NCBI RefSeq assembly: GCF_038446665.1
Contig: NZ_CP151802.1
Coordinates: 3,968,001 to 4,032,000, forward strand
Origin: Lysobacter sp. FW306-1B-D06B
GTDB lineage: Bacteria; Pseudomonadota; Gammaproteobacteria; Xanthomonadales; Xanthomonadaceae
DNA: 64,000 bases
Direction of reading: 5' to 3'
A model generated the notes under the pieces. It ran no database searches, was not told the DNA's origin, and saw only the letters and a list, made by a program, of their open reading frames with translations. A program made the translations under genes and the position numbers. This document shows, piece after piece, positions 1 to 8,502 of this stretch. The first letter of the stretch is position 1, and each line of letters begins with the position of its first letter.

Positions 1-618
1 GATGCGAAGCTCGCCGGGCTCAATCTCTCCAAGCTCCTTCCCAAGGTGGAACTTGCGCAGAACGCGATCGGCAAGATCAGCGGCGATGTCGGCATCGAAG
101 GCACGGGCAATTCCATCGCGGCGATGCTGGGCAGCAGTGACGGCAACATCTCCGTCGGCATGGGTCGGGGGCGCATCAGCAACCTGCTGATGGAAATGGC
201 CGGCATCGACCTGGCGGAGATCATCAAGTTCAAGCTCGGCGGCGACCGGCAGATTCCGGTGCGCTGCGCGTTCGCGGACTTCGGCGTGGACAACGGACTG
301 ATGACGGCGCGCTCGCTGGCGTTCGATACGACCGACACCATCCTCATCGGCTCGGGCACGGTGAACCTGCGCGATGAAACGCTTGATCTCACCATCCGCC
401 CGCGCCCGAAGGACCGCAGCCTGCTCACCTTCCGCACGCCGCTGCGCGTGGACGGCACGTTCAAGCAGCCCAAGGTGCATCCGGATCTGGCGGGCGTGGG
501 GTTGCGCGGCGCGATCGCGCTCACGCTGGGGACGATCACACCGCCGGCCGCGCTGCTGGCGACGCTGGAACTGGGCCCGGGCGAGGACTCGGGCTGCGGC
601 GGTCGTTACGCCAAATGA
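1..618 (+). CDS. AsmA family protein, C-terminal part (5' end outside window)
   Basis: Open from the first base, so the start lies upstream; 205 codons are visible before the stop. The C-terminal part reads as an AsmA-like repeat: an ISGDVGIEGTGNSI stretch, a DFGVDNGLM segment, a GSGTVNLRDETLDL stretch and then TIRPRPKDRSLL with LRVDGTFKQPKVHPD close to the end. Proteins of this family are long, membrane-anchored, periplasm-spanning beta-rich proteins tied to outer-membrane lipid homeostasis. No partner gene is visible on the left. The family call rests on these motifs only; the specific paralogue cannot be named from a fragment. Confidence 0.75.
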   Translation, partial: DAKLAGLNLSKLLPKVELAQNAIGKISGDVGIEGTGNSIAAMLGSSDGNISVGMGRGRISNLLMEMAGIDLAEIIKFKLGGDRQIPVRCAFADFGVDNGLMTARSLAFDTTDTILIGSGTVNLRDETLDLTIRPRPKDRSLLTFRTPLRVDGTFKQPKVHPDLAGVGLRGAIALTLGTITPPAALLATLELGPGEDSGCGGRYAK

Positions 619-627
619 GCCGCTGAC

Positions 628-1056
628 TCAGCTGGCGATGTAGCGCTGCAACTGGTCCAGTTCGACCTGCTGGTCTTCGATCACCGCCTTGACCAGATCG
701 CCGATGGACACCACGCCCAGCACCTGGCCGTTGTGCACGACCGGCAGGTGGCGGATGCGGCGGTCGGTGACGATCTGCATGCAGCGGTCGGTGGTGTCGT
801 CCAGTCCGATGCTGATGACCTGGCCGGTCATGATGGTGCGCACGGGCGTGTCGGCCGAAGAGCGTCCCTGCAGCACGATCTTGCGCGCGTAATCGCGCTC
901 GGACAGGATGCCCACCAGTCGTCCTGCATCCAGCACCAGTACGGCGCCAATGTGCTTTTCGGCCATCAACCTGATCGCGTCGATCACCGGTGCGTCCGGG
1001 CCGATCGCGAACACTTCCGGCGCTTTGGCTTCGAGCAATTGCCGCACGGTGCGCAT
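628..1056 (-). CDS. Tandem CBS-domain protein
   Basis: 142 residues made almost wholly of two CBS modules, about residues 8-66 and 72-128. Typical signatures are IGAVLVLD followed by GILSERDYARK in the first and RRIRHLPVV with GVVSIGDLVKAV in the second. Such stand-alone CBS pairs (the YrbH/inosine-dehydrogenase-like type) are cytosolic and bind adenosyl ligands such as AMP, ATP, NADH or SAM to act as energy or redox sensors. The gene converges with the AsmA-like gene only 9 bases away and is followed upstream by a short gap to the glycosyltransferase. No effector domain is present, so its target is unknown. Confidence 0.85.
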   Translation of the reverse strand: MRTVRQLLEAKAPEVFAIGPDAPVIDAIRLMAEKHIGAVLVLDAGRLVGILSERDYARKIVLQGRSSADTPVRTIMTGQVISIGLDDTTDRCMQIVTDRRIRHLPVVHNGQVLGVVSIGDLVKAVIEDQQVELDQLQRYIAS

Positions 1057-1134
1057 GGCCGTCTCCTTCCGCCAGGGGGCTTGCGGCCGAGCATACTCCA
1101 GGGCGACGTCAACGCATGCGAAGACGGACGAGCG

Positions 1135-2151
1135 TCAATCCACCCTGGATCCGTGCAGGCGCTGCACGCGATCGCCCTCGTTCGGCGCCTCGGCCGGGCG
1201 CGCCGGGCGTGCGGGCTGCCAGGTGTCCACCAGGTAGAGCGGACGCTGCTTGGATTCGTCGTACAGGCGTCCCAGGTACTCGCCGATCACGCCCAGCGCG
1301 ATCAGCTGCACGCCGCCGAGGAACAGGATCACCGACATCATCGTCGGCCAGCCCGCCACGGGATCTCCGAGCAGCATCGCCTTGACGATGATCCACACGC
1401 CGTAGAGGAAGGCGACCATCGCCGTCAGCAGGCCCATGTACGTCGCCAGTCGCAGCGGCGCGGTGGAGAAGCTGGTGATGCCTTCCAGCGCGAGGTTCCA
1501 CAGCCTCCAGAAATTGAACTTGCTGCGTCCGGCCACGCGCGGATCGCGGTGATACGGAATGGAGATGCGGTTGTAGCCGACCCAGCCGAACAGGCCCTTC
1601 ATGAACCGATGACGTTCGCGCAGCTGACGCAGCCCCTCCAGCGCGCGCGGCGACAGCAGGCGGAAATCGCCGGTATCGGCCGGAATCGGCGTCTTCGACA
1701 GACGGCCGATCAAGCGGTAGAACGCGTGCGCCGTGGAACGCTTGAGCCAGCCCTCGCCTTCGCGCTCCATGCGGGTGCCGTGGACGTCGTCGTAGCCTTC
1801 GCGCCACTTCGCGATGAACTGCGGGATGAGCTCCGGCGGGTCCTGCCCGTCGGCATCCAGGATCAGCGCGGCGCCTTCCTCCACGCGGTCCAGCCCGGCG
1901 GTGAGGGCGAGCTCCTTGCCGAAATTGCGCGACAGCCGCAGCAGTGCGACGCGACGGTCTGCGGCCGCGAGCTGCTGCATCAGCGGCCAGGTCGCATCGG
2001 TGCTTCCGTCGTCGATGTAGAGCACCTGTCCGTCGATGCCTTCCTCGTGCGCGAGCGCATCGAGCACCGCGCGGATGCGCGGATGCAGCAACGGCAGGCT
2101 GTCGGCCTCGTTGAAGGCGGCGATGACGACGGTGAGGCGGTTGCAGGTCAT
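1135..2151 (-). CDS. Glycosyltransferase family 2, GtrB/DPM1-like, membrane bound
   Basis: 338 residues from an ATG at 2151, chosen because the protein then begins directly with the GT2 start MTCNRLTVVIAAFNEADSLP. The catalytic GT-A half carries DDGST (47-51) and the DAD metal-binding motif within ILDADGQDPPE (97-107). RSKFNFWRLW (about 209-218) precedes two membrane spans (233-258 and 270-292), and GEYLGRLYDE follows the second. This layout is that of polyprenyl-phosphate glycosyltransferases such as GtrB, ArnC and DPM1-like enzymes, which load a sugar onto undecaprenyl phosphate at the inner membrane. The sugar is not predictable. mtgA ends 29 bases upstream on the same strand. Confidence 0.85.
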   Translation of the reverse strand: MTCNRLTVVIAAFNEADSLPLLHPRIRAVLDALAHEEGIDGQVLYIDDGSTDATWPLMQQLAAADRRVALLRLSRNFGKELALTAGLDRVEEGAALILDADGQDPPELIPQFIAKWREGYDDVHGTRMEREGEGWLKRSTAHAFYRLIGRLSKTPIPADTGDFRLLSPRALEGLRQLRERHRFMKGLFGWVGYNRISIPYHRDPRVAGRSKFNFWRLWNLALEGITSFSTAPLRLATYMGLLTAMVAFLYGVWIIVKAMLLGDPVAGWPTMMSVILFLGGVQLIALGVIGEYLGRLYDESKQRPLYLVDTWQPARPARPAEAPNEGDRVQRLHGSRVD

Positions 2152-2180
2152 GGGGCAATGGTAGCCGGGTCTCGCGGCGC

Positions 2181-2942
2181 CTACTCGATCCGCTGGAGGT
2201 ACTCGGTGCCGCCCATGTAGCGCATCTGCCGCTGGATGGCCTGCGATCGCCGCTGCACGTACGGACCGGGCCGGCTGATGCTGTAGCGGCGCGGGCTCGG
2301 CAAGACCGCGGCCATGCGCGCGGCCTCGGCCGGCCCGAGGCGGTCGGCATCCTTGCCGAAGTAGGTGCGGGCCGCGGCCTGCGCGCCGTACACGCCGTCT
2401 CCGAACTCGGCGATGTTGACGTACACCTCGATGATGCGGTGCTTGGGCCACAGCGCTTCGATCAGCACCGTGTACCAGGCCTCGATGCCCTTGCGCACCC
2501 AGCTTCGTCCGCTCCACAGGAACAGGTTCTTGGCGGTCTGCTGGCTGATCGTGCTGCCGCCGCGCACCTTGCGGCCGCGTTCGTTGTTCTTGCGCGCCTT
2601 TTCGATGGCCTTGAGATCGAAGCCGAAGTGGTCGGCGAAGTTCTGGTCCTCCGAGGCCACGACCGCCAGCGGCACGTAGGACGAGATCTCGTCCAGGTCA
2701 CGCCAGTCGTGGGCGATGCGGAAGCGCCAGTCGCCTTCGCTCCATGCCTCCAGCTGACGGGACAGCATGAACGCGCTGAAGGCCGGATCGACGAAACGCA
2801 GCGTCGCCACCTGCACCACGCTCAACAGCAGCAGGGCGAACGGCAACGCGATCAGCCACCGCAGCCAGCGCCGGCGTCGGCGCGGCGTTACCGTCTTGGA
2901 CCCGTCGGGCCTGTCTTCTTCGCGCACGTTCATGCCTTGCAC
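2181..2942 (-). CDS. mtgA: Monofunctional biosynthetic peptidoglycan transglycosylase
   Basis: 253 residues, the usual length of MtgA. A basic N-terminus (RRRRRWLRW) leads into one membrane span at about 30-49. The glycosyltransferase-51 domain follows, with the catalytic glutamate motif [14 protein letters not shown] (96-109) and [13 protein letters not shown] (128-140), then the later [17 protein letters not shown]. There is no transpeptidase domain, which separates it from class A PBPs. It polymerises lipid II into glycan strands at the outer face of the inner membrane. It is divergent from hslO, with about 96 bases between the two starts, and likely co-transcribed with the downstream glycosyltransferase. 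Confidence 0.95.
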   Translation of the reverse strand: MQGMNVREEDRPDGSKTVTPRRRRRWLRWLIALPFALLLLSVVQVATLRFVDPAFSAFMLSRQLEAWSEGDWRFRIAHDWRDLDEISSYVPLAVVASEDQNFADHFGFDLKAIEKARKNNERGRKVRGGSTISQQTAKNLFLWSGRSWVRKGIEAWYTVLIEALWPKHRIIEVYVNIAEFGDGVYGAQAAARTYFGKDADRLGPAEAARMAAVLPSPRRYSISRPGPYVQRRSQAIQRQMRYMGGTEYLQRIE

Positions 2943-3038
2943 GGGCGTTGCTCCATCCCCATTTGTGTTCGTCCATCCCTTTTCACACGATCGCGCGCAT
3001 TATTCCAATCACGCGCGCAGACCGCACGAGTCCTCCGC

Positions 3039-3959
3039 ATGACCGATACCTCGACCGCGCCCGCCGGCGACCGCGACCAGTTGACCCGTTTTCTCATCCA
3101 AGGCGCAGGGGTGCGCGGGGTGCGCGTGCACCTGCAGGACACCTGGGACCAGATCCGCAGTCGCGCCGAGTACCCGCAGGCCGCCGCCGAGCTGCTAGGC
3201 GAAGCCGCCGCCGCCGCGGCACTGTTCACCGGCCACGCCAAGGTCGACGGTCGCCTCTCGGTGCAGTTGCGAGGGCACGGCGCGCTGCGCACCCTCTTCG
3301 CCGAATGCACCGCGGCCGGCACGCTGCGCGGCATCGCACAGGTGGACGAGCACGCCCAAACGGTCTCGCGCGACCTGCGCGAACTGGGTCCCGACGCAGT
3401 GCTCGCCATCACCATCGAGAACCCGTCCATCGACGGCCGCGAGCCCATGCGCTACCAGGGCCTGGTGGCGCTGGAATCGGACTCGCTGACGGAGGCCTTC
3501 GAGGATTACTTCCGCCAGTCCGAGCAGCTGCCGACCCGCCTGCTGCTGGCCGCCGACGAACGGCAGGTGGCGGGACTGATGCTGCAGAAGCTTCCGTCGG
3601 ATCATGGGGATGACGACGGCTGGTCGCGTGTGGGCGCCCTATTCGACACGCTCACCACGCGCGAACTGCTGGAATGGTCGGCGGAGGACCTGCTGACCCG
3701 CCTGTTCCATGAGGACGGGGTCCAGGTCCTGGGACGCAAACCGCTCCGCTTTGCCTGCTCCTGCTCCCGGGAACGGGTGGAATCGATGCTCGTCTCCCTC
3801 GGGGCCGCCGAGGCGGAGGCAGCGGTGGAGGCGGCCGGTGGCGCCGCCCAGATCCGTTGCGAGTTTTGCGGACAGAGTTACCGTTTCGATGCGGAGGAAA
3901 TCGCTAGCTTGTTTGCCGTGGCGACAACGGAGATGGCGGCCCCTGAAAGGCTGCAGTAG
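3039..3959 (+). CDS. hslO: Redox-regulated holdase chaperone Hsp33
   Basis: 306 residues from ATG 3039 (MTDTSTAPAGDRDQLTRFLIQ). The HSP33 fold starts at about residue 12 and includes the conserved GLVALESDSLTEAFEDYFRQSEQLPTRL region, written here only as the segment near 145-175. The C-terminal zinc switch is complete: C240 and C242 in a CxC pair, C274 and C277 in a CxxC pair. In the family these four cysteines hold zinc when reduced, and form disulfides that unfold the linker and activate the chaperone under oxidative stress. Cytosolic. It is divergent from mtgA. Longer in-frame upstream extensions lack any similarity to the family and were rejected as start. Confidence 0.95.
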   Translation: MTDTSTAPAGDRDQLTRFLIQGAGVRGVRVHLQDTWDQIRSRAEYPQAAAELLGEAAAAAALFTGHAKVDGRLSVQLRGHGALRTLFAECTAAGTLRGIAQVDEHAQTVSRDLRELGPDAVLAITIENPSIDGREPMRYQGLVALESDSLTEAFEDYFRQSEQLPTRLLLAADERQVAGLMLQKLPSDHGDDDGWSRVGALFDTLTTRELLEWSAEDLLTRLFHEDGVQVLGRKPLRFACSCSRERVESMLVSLGAAEAEAAVEAAGGAAQIRCEFCGQSYRFDAEEIASLFAVATTEMAAPERLQ

Positions 3960-3982
3960 CACCTCCGACGTCACTCGGGGAA

Positions 3983-4011
3983 TTGTTAAATAAACATAAA
4001 CGGTCTATAGT
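3983..4011 (+). promoter_or_regulatory. Sigma-70-type promoter for the 4066 gene
   Basis: TTGTTA (3983-3988) and TATAGT (4006-4011) are separated by 17 bases, in a locally AT-rich patch between hslO and the next gene. Predicted transcription start is near 4018. The leader contains CCGGGTTTACCCGG, a 6-bp hairpin with a two-base loop, shortly before the ATG at 4066. Inferred from sequence only. Confidence 0.6.
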
Positions 4012-4065
4012 CGCGGTCCTCAAGAGAGGGGAACTCCGCCGGGTTTACCCGGTCGTAACAAGACC

Positions 4066-4923
4066 ATGAACACGCGCCTGCTTCGACTGCCATTGACCCT
4101 GATGCTCGCCCTGGGCGTGGTGTCGGGCGTCCATGCGCAGGCCAGGCGCACCCCGGAGACGACCTACCTCCCGGTCTGGAACCAGACCAGCGGCAAGCTC
4201 GAATACCTCCTGCAGCTCGAGCCCACCGGCACCCCGGTGGCAGGCGCCCGCTGGCGCGTGGGCAGCAATACCCTCGACGCTGCGTTCGGCCTGGAAGCCG
4301 GCGACACCCTCGGCCTGGTCTGCGATCGCAAGACCGGACTGGCCGGTGCAATCGGCAACCTCGCCAATCACTGCATGCTCGCCTCGATGGACGAGGACGA
4401 CGACCATTCCGGCACGCGCCAAGGCACCCTCGGTGCCAGTCTGAGTCGCGCGGGTGGCAAGGTCGGCCTGGCGCTCGGCACGGGTCGCGACACCCTACCC
4501 GCCTGGCTGAGCCCCAACTCGAAGTTCAGCAAGGTCGACCAGAACACGCTCACCGTGTACGGCCAGAAGAACATCGGCCGCGAGGCCACGGTGTCCATCG
4601 GCGGCACCTGGGCACGCGCGAAGCTGATCCCGGCCGGCGAAGTGCCCGCCCTGGCCGATCGCTGGAACACCAAGAGCCTCACGGTCGGCGCTGGCGTCGG
4701 CAACTTCAGCGCAAACATCGTCGGCCGCGTGGTCGACACCCCCGGCGAGCCGGGCCAGTGGGAAGGCCTCGGCGTCGGTCTGACCTGGCGCACGCCGTGG
4801 AGCGGCCAGCTCACGGTGGGCGCGGAGAACGTCGTGACCCGCGGCCGCAACCCGTTCGCCCCCGAAAACGGCGACAAGGACGAGGGCACCGTTCCCTATG
4901 TCCGTTACGAGCAGGATCTCTGA
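4066..4923 (+). CDS. Secreted protein of unknown function, possibly outer-membrane
   Basis: 285 residues with a clear Sec signal peptide (MNTRLLRLPLTLMLALGVVSGVHA, cleavage after VHA). The mature part is rich in short alternating hydrophobic strands and glycines (GAGVGNFSANIVGRVVD, GLGVGLTWRTPW, QLTVGAENVVTRG), which suggests a small beta-barrel or beta-sandwich. Two cysteines lie near the middle (LVCDRK and ANHCML), possibly a disulfide. It ends in VRYEQDL rather than the terminal aromatic residue usual for outer-membrane barrels. It resembles conserved hypothetical proteins of Xanthomonadaceae but I do not recognise a named family. It has its own promoter and sits just upstream of the TBDR array. 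Confidence 0.7.
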   Translation: MNTRLLRLPLTLMLALGVVSGVHAQARRTPETTYLPVWNQTSGKLEYLLQLEPTGTPVAGARWRVGSNTLDAAFGLEAGDTLGLVCDRKTGLAGAIGNLANHCMLASMDEDDDHSGTRQGTLGASLSRAGGKVGLALGTGRDTLPAWLSPNSKFSKVDQNTLTVYGQKNIGREATVSIGGTWARAKLIPAGEVPALADRWNTKSLTVGAGVGNFSANIVGRVVDTPGEPGQWEGLGVGLTWRTPWSGQLTVGAENVVTRGRNPFAPENGDKDEGTVPYVRYEQDL

Positions 4924-5096
4924 CGATCCGCCGTCCGCGCCAGCCGCGGATTTAACTCCTTGAATCCAAAGACCGCTCGCGGGGTTCTCGTGAGCGGCGC
5001 CTTCGTTTGGGCACATCTCTTGCCTTCCAGGCCCCTGTCGGGGTCGATACACCCGCGTACGGCCTTCACAAGTTCGAAACTGTGCATTAACGACAC

Positions 5097-5210
5097 TTTC
5101 ACTTCTCTTCGAACGTGGTTAGGATCGGGTTGCCTTGCCGTTTTTGGCGTCTTCTTTGACGCCGTCGGTTAGGTCCCATGGGATCCATCGACTCACGTTT
5201 GGAGAGAGAG
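5097..5210 (+). promoter_or_regulatory. Promoter and structured 5' leader of first tandem TBDR
   Basis: TTTCAC (5097-5102), 17-base spacer, TAGGAT (5120-5125), then a leader of about 80 bases. The leader holds a perfect hairpin GGCGTC-TTCTTT-GACGCC (5146-5163), the palindrome TCCCATGGGA (5174-5183) and a purine-rich GGAGAGAGAG immediately before the ATG. The same order of elements precedes the next two TBDR genes. The ATG inside the palindrome (5178) is in frame here but not in the second copy, which argues for 5211 as the true start. Confidence 0.6.
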
Positions 5211-8200
5211 ATGAACTTGAAGACCACCCCGCTCCGCGACGCGATTGTTTACTCGCTCGCGGTCGGCACCACCGCCCTGGCCGGTACGGCCATGGCTCAG
5301 GAACAGCAGCAGACGACGACCACCCTCGATCGCATCGAGGTGACCGGTTCGCGCATTCGTCAGGTTGATATCGAGACCGAAGCACCGGTCCTGACCATCA
5401 CCCGCGCGGACATCGAAAACCAGGGCTTCCAGTCGGTCGCCGACATCCTGCAGAACATTTCCGCCGTCGGCGCCCCGGCCATCAGCCGCGCTTCGCCGCT
5501 GTCGGCCGGTGAAAACGTCGGCGGCCAGTTCATCAGCATGCGCAACCTGGGTACCCAGCGCACGCTGATCCTGGTCAACGGCAAGCGCCTGGGCATCAGC
5601 ACCTCGGGCCTGCAGGACGTTTCGCTGATCCCGACGGTCGCCGTCGAGCGCGTCGAAGTCCTGAAGGACGGCGCTTCCTCGATCTACGGCTCCGACGCGA
5701 TCGCCGGCGTGGTGAACATCATCACCCGTTCGAACTTCGAAGGCGCCACGGTCGACGCGTACTACGGTCAGTACAGCGAAGGCGACGGCGAGACGACCCG
5801 CGCTTCGGGCATCCTCGGCTTCACCGGTGATCGCGGTTCGATCACGGCCGCCGTCGAATACCGCAAGGAAGAGGAAGTCTTCGCCAAGGATCGCGAGTAC
5901 AGCGCGTACCCGCAGAGCTACAAGCATCCGACCCGCGGCTGGACCACCGCTTCGCAGTGGGGCCAGATCACGGATGCGCCGGGTGCAGCGAACCCGGGCG
6001 GCGTCGGCACGCTCGTTCTGAACCCGGGTGCGGATTGGCGCAGCCTCGCCAACTACCACACGCAGAACTCCAACACCGGCGCGACGGCTGCTGATCCGAA
6101 CGGTTCGGTGCTCGACAAGAGCAACACGAACCAGCAGACGCACCTGCGCACGCCGCTGGAGAGCCGCTCGCTGTTCGTCAACGGCATCTTCGACATCACC
6201 GAGAACGTCCGTTTCCGCGGCGACATGCTGTACACCGACCGCGACGCCGAGCGTCAGGTCGCGGGTTATCCGTTCCAGAGCGCGTCGGCCGGCCTGATTC
6301 CGGGCGGCTTCAAGATGTCGCGCTTCAGCTACTACAACCCGGTCGGCACGCAGCACGGTTATGCCACCCCGCGTGACATCAACTTCACCCGCCGTACCTG
6401 GGAAGTGCCGCGCGTCGACGCTCCGTCGTCGACCACCTGGCGCTTCTCCGCGGCCCTTGAAGGCAGCTTCGACGTCGCCGAGCGCATCTTCGACTGGGAC
6501 GTCAACTACCTCTACAACAACAACAAGGTCCACCAGGAAAACTACGGCAACCTCAACGTCGACCGCGCCAAGCAGTCGACCGGTCGTTCCGAGCGTCAGG
6601 CCGACGGCAGCGTCGTCTGCTTGCTGCCGGACGATCCGAGCACGCCGGCCGTTGAGCGCGTGGTCATCCCGGGCTGCGTCGCATGGAACCCGTTCATCCC
6701 GTACGGTCAGGTTGGCGAAGGTGGTCTCACCGGCAACCAGGCTCTGCAGGACTGGCTGTTCCAGCGCCTGAACTCCAGCGGCGAAACCGAAACCACCGTG
6801 TACTCGGCCAACATCAGCGGCTCGCTCGCGACGCTGCCGGGTGGTGACCTGGGCGTGGCGGTCGGCGTTGAAAACCGCAAGGAGCAGGGTCGCTTCATCC
6901 CCGACGCGCAGGCAGTGACCGGCAACTCGACGACGCTGGCCAGCGGTCCGACCCAGGGCAGCTACACCGTCGACGAAATCTACGCCGAGTTGTTCCTGCC
7001 GGTCCTGGCCGACCTGCCGGGCGCGCAGGAGCTGAGCTTCAGCCTTGCCACCCGCTACTCGGACTACGACACCTTCGGCGACACGCTCAACAGCAAGTTC
7101 GGTTTCAAGTGGAAGCCGATCGATTCGCTGCTGTTCCGCGGTACCTACGCTGAAGGCTTCCGTGCGCCGACGATCGCCGACCTGTACGGCGGCGGCTCGC
7201 AGACGTTCTCGTTCTTCACCGACCCGTGCGATACGAACTTCGGCACGGCGCGTACGAACGCGGCGGTCCGTACGGCGTGCGCCGGCGGCGCGGGCGTCCC
7301 GGGCGTTCCGAACCCGGCCACCTATCGTCAGCTCGCGCAGGGCTTCAACGCCGCCACGGCGCCGAACGCCCAGACTCCGGTTCCGTTCTTCTCGGGTTCC
7401 AACCCGAACCTGATCCCGGAAACGTCCGAGTCCAAGACGCTGGGTCTGGTGTGGAGCCCGGGCTTCATCGAAGGCTTCAACGTCAGCCTCGACTGGTGGA
7501 AGATCCGCATCGACGACACGATCGTTGCCGACTCGCCGACGCAGATCCTCAACGACTGCTACATCCAGAACGATCCGACCCGTTGCGCACTGTTCACTCG
7601 TGACGCGGCACAGGGCTACGTCAACAACCTTGCATTCGCCAGCATCAACGCGGGTTACCGCGAGGCCGAAGGTTGGGACATGGACCTGGGCTACCGCCTG
7701 ACGACGGAAGGTTTCGGTAACTTCAACTTCTCGTGGCAGACGACCTACACCACGAGCGACGAGATCAAGACCGACACCAACCCGGCCACCAAGGCGCAGC
7801 AGCTGGTTGGCTACGCGACCTCGCCGGGCTTCGTGGGCACCTTCCGCGTTCGTTCGAACACGAGCCTGAGCTGGGATCTGGGTTCGTGGGGCGCGACGTG
7901 GGGCATGCGCTACTACTCGGGCATGAAGGAAACCTGCTTGTCGGCCACGCTGTTCCCGGATGAGTGCTCGAACCCGGACTTCGCCGTGGCGAACCCGGTG
8001 CCGGCGCAGGCCCGTGCGATCAACGAGATCGGCTCCAACACCTTCCACGATCTGGAATTCCGCTGGAAGGCGCCGTGGAACGCGACCGTCGCCCTGGGTG
8101 CGAACAACGTGTTTGATCACCAGGGTCCGGTGGTGTACAGCCAGCCGAACGCGAACGTGTCCTACCAGGGCCAGTTCGACATCGGTCGTTTCATCTACAT

Positions 8201-8222
8201 GAAGTACCAGCAGCGCTTCTGA
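5211..8222 (+). CDS. TonB-dependent receptor, tandem copy 1
   Basis: 1003 residues, an outer-membrane TonB-dependent transporter. Signal peptide M-NLKTT-PLRDAI... is cleaved after AMA (about residue 29). After a Gln/Thr-rich linker comes LDRIEVTGSRI (39-49), the conserved start of the plug, then the plug domain with SVADILQNIS, RTLILVNGKRLG and VERVEVLKDGASSIYGSDAIAGVVNII split over about residues 75-180. The rest is the 22-strand barrel, ending in IYMKYQQRF with the expected terminal phenylalanine. There is no N-terminal signalling (STN) domain. It is the most divergent of the three paralogues. Start 5211 is set by GGAGAGAGAG directly upstream and by alignment with the paralogues. Substrate unknown; such receptors in this group usually take up plant or peptide-derived compounds. 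Confidence 0.93.
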   Translation: MNLKTTPLRDAIVYSLAVGTTALAGTAMAQEQQQTTTTLDRIEVTGSRIRQVDIETEAPVLTITRADIENQGFQSVADILQNISAVGAPAISRASPLSAGENVGGQFISMRNLGTQRTLILVNGKRLGISTSGLQDVSLIPTVAVERVEVLKDGASSIYGSDAIAGVVNIITRSNFEGATVDAYYGQYSEGDGETTRASGILGFTGDRGSITAAVEYRKEEEVFAKDREYSAYPQSYKHPTRGWTTASQWGQITDAPGAANPGGVGTLVLNPGADWRSLANYHTQNSNTGATAADPNGSVLDKSNTNQQTHLRTPLESRSLFVNGIFDITENVRFRGDMLYTDRDAERQVAGYPFQSASAGLIPGGFKMSRFSYYNPVGTQHGYATPRDINFTRRTWEVPRVDAPSSTTWRFSAALEGSFDVAERIFDWDVNYLYNNNKVHQENYGNLNVDRAKQSTGRSERQADGSVVCLLPDDPSTPAVERVVIPGCVAWNPFIPYGQVGEGGLTGNQALQDWLFQRLNSSGETETTVYSANISGSLATLPGGDLGVAVGVENRKEQGRFIPDAQAVTGNSTTLASGPTQGSYTVDEIYAELFLPVLADLPGAQELSFSLATRYSDYDTFGDTLNSKFGFKWKPIDSLLFRGTYAEGFRAPTIADLYGGGSQTFSFFTDPCDTNFGTARTNAAVRTACAGGAGVPGVPNPATYRQLAQGFNAATAPNAQTPVPFFSGSNPNLIPETSESKTLGLVWSPGFIEGFNVSLDWWKIRIDDTIVADSPTQILNDCYIQNDPTRCALFTRDAAQGYVNNLAFASINAGYREAEGWDMDLGYRLTTEGFGNFNFSWQTTYTTSDEIKTDTNPATKAQQLVGYATSPGFVGTFRVRSNTSLSWDLGSWGATWGMRYYSGMKETCLSATLFPDECSNPDFAVANPVPAQARAINEIGSNTFHDLEFRWKAPWNATVALGANNVFDHQGPVVYSQPNANVSYQGQFDIGRFIYMKYQQRF

Positions 8223-8245
8223 TCCGCTCACGCGGAGCAACTCGA

Positions 8246-8273
8246 GCGGCCCCGAAAGGGGCCGCTTTTTTTT
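8246..8273 (+). terminator. Intrinsic terminator after TBDR copy 1
   Basis: GCGGCCCC-GAAA-GGGGCCGC stem-loop with a stable GAAA tetraloop followed by eight T residues, 24 bases after the stop codon. This makes copy 1 a separate transcription unit. Confidence 0.93.
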
Positions 8274-8386
8274 GGCCCGTCGACGGCCCCTGCCGGACCG
8301 GCCGGCCTCTCCCTCCATACGCCCATTCAGGGTTTCGTATGTTCAAACTTTGCCGTCACTGGCCGATAACTGGTCGTTAACACGTC

Positions 8387-8502
8387 TTTCACTTTTCTGA
8401 TGGCGCGGTTACGATCCGGTTAAGCCTTGCCGTTTTTGGCGTCTTCTTTGACACCGCCGGCGGGCCCCATGGGAAGTACCACCCTGCTTTACGGAGAGAG
8501 AG
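8387..8502 (+). promoter_or_regulatory. Promoter and structured 5' leader of second tandem TBDR
   Basis: TTTCAC (8387-8392), 17-base spacer, TACGAT (8410-8415). The leader repeats the block CCTTGCCGTTTTTGGCGTC and TTCTTTGAC found in the first copy, with one mismatch in the hairpin (GACACC instead of GACGCC), then CCCCATGGGA and GGAGAGAGAG before the ATG at 8503. The resemblance extends through most of the leader although the intervening gene end differs. Confidence 0.6.

Noticed and set aside
5193..8318. A 1041-codon minus-strand open frame opposite TBDR copy 1
   Set aside because: Same antisense shadow effect; no recognisable domain, and the plus-strand receptor is unambiguous.
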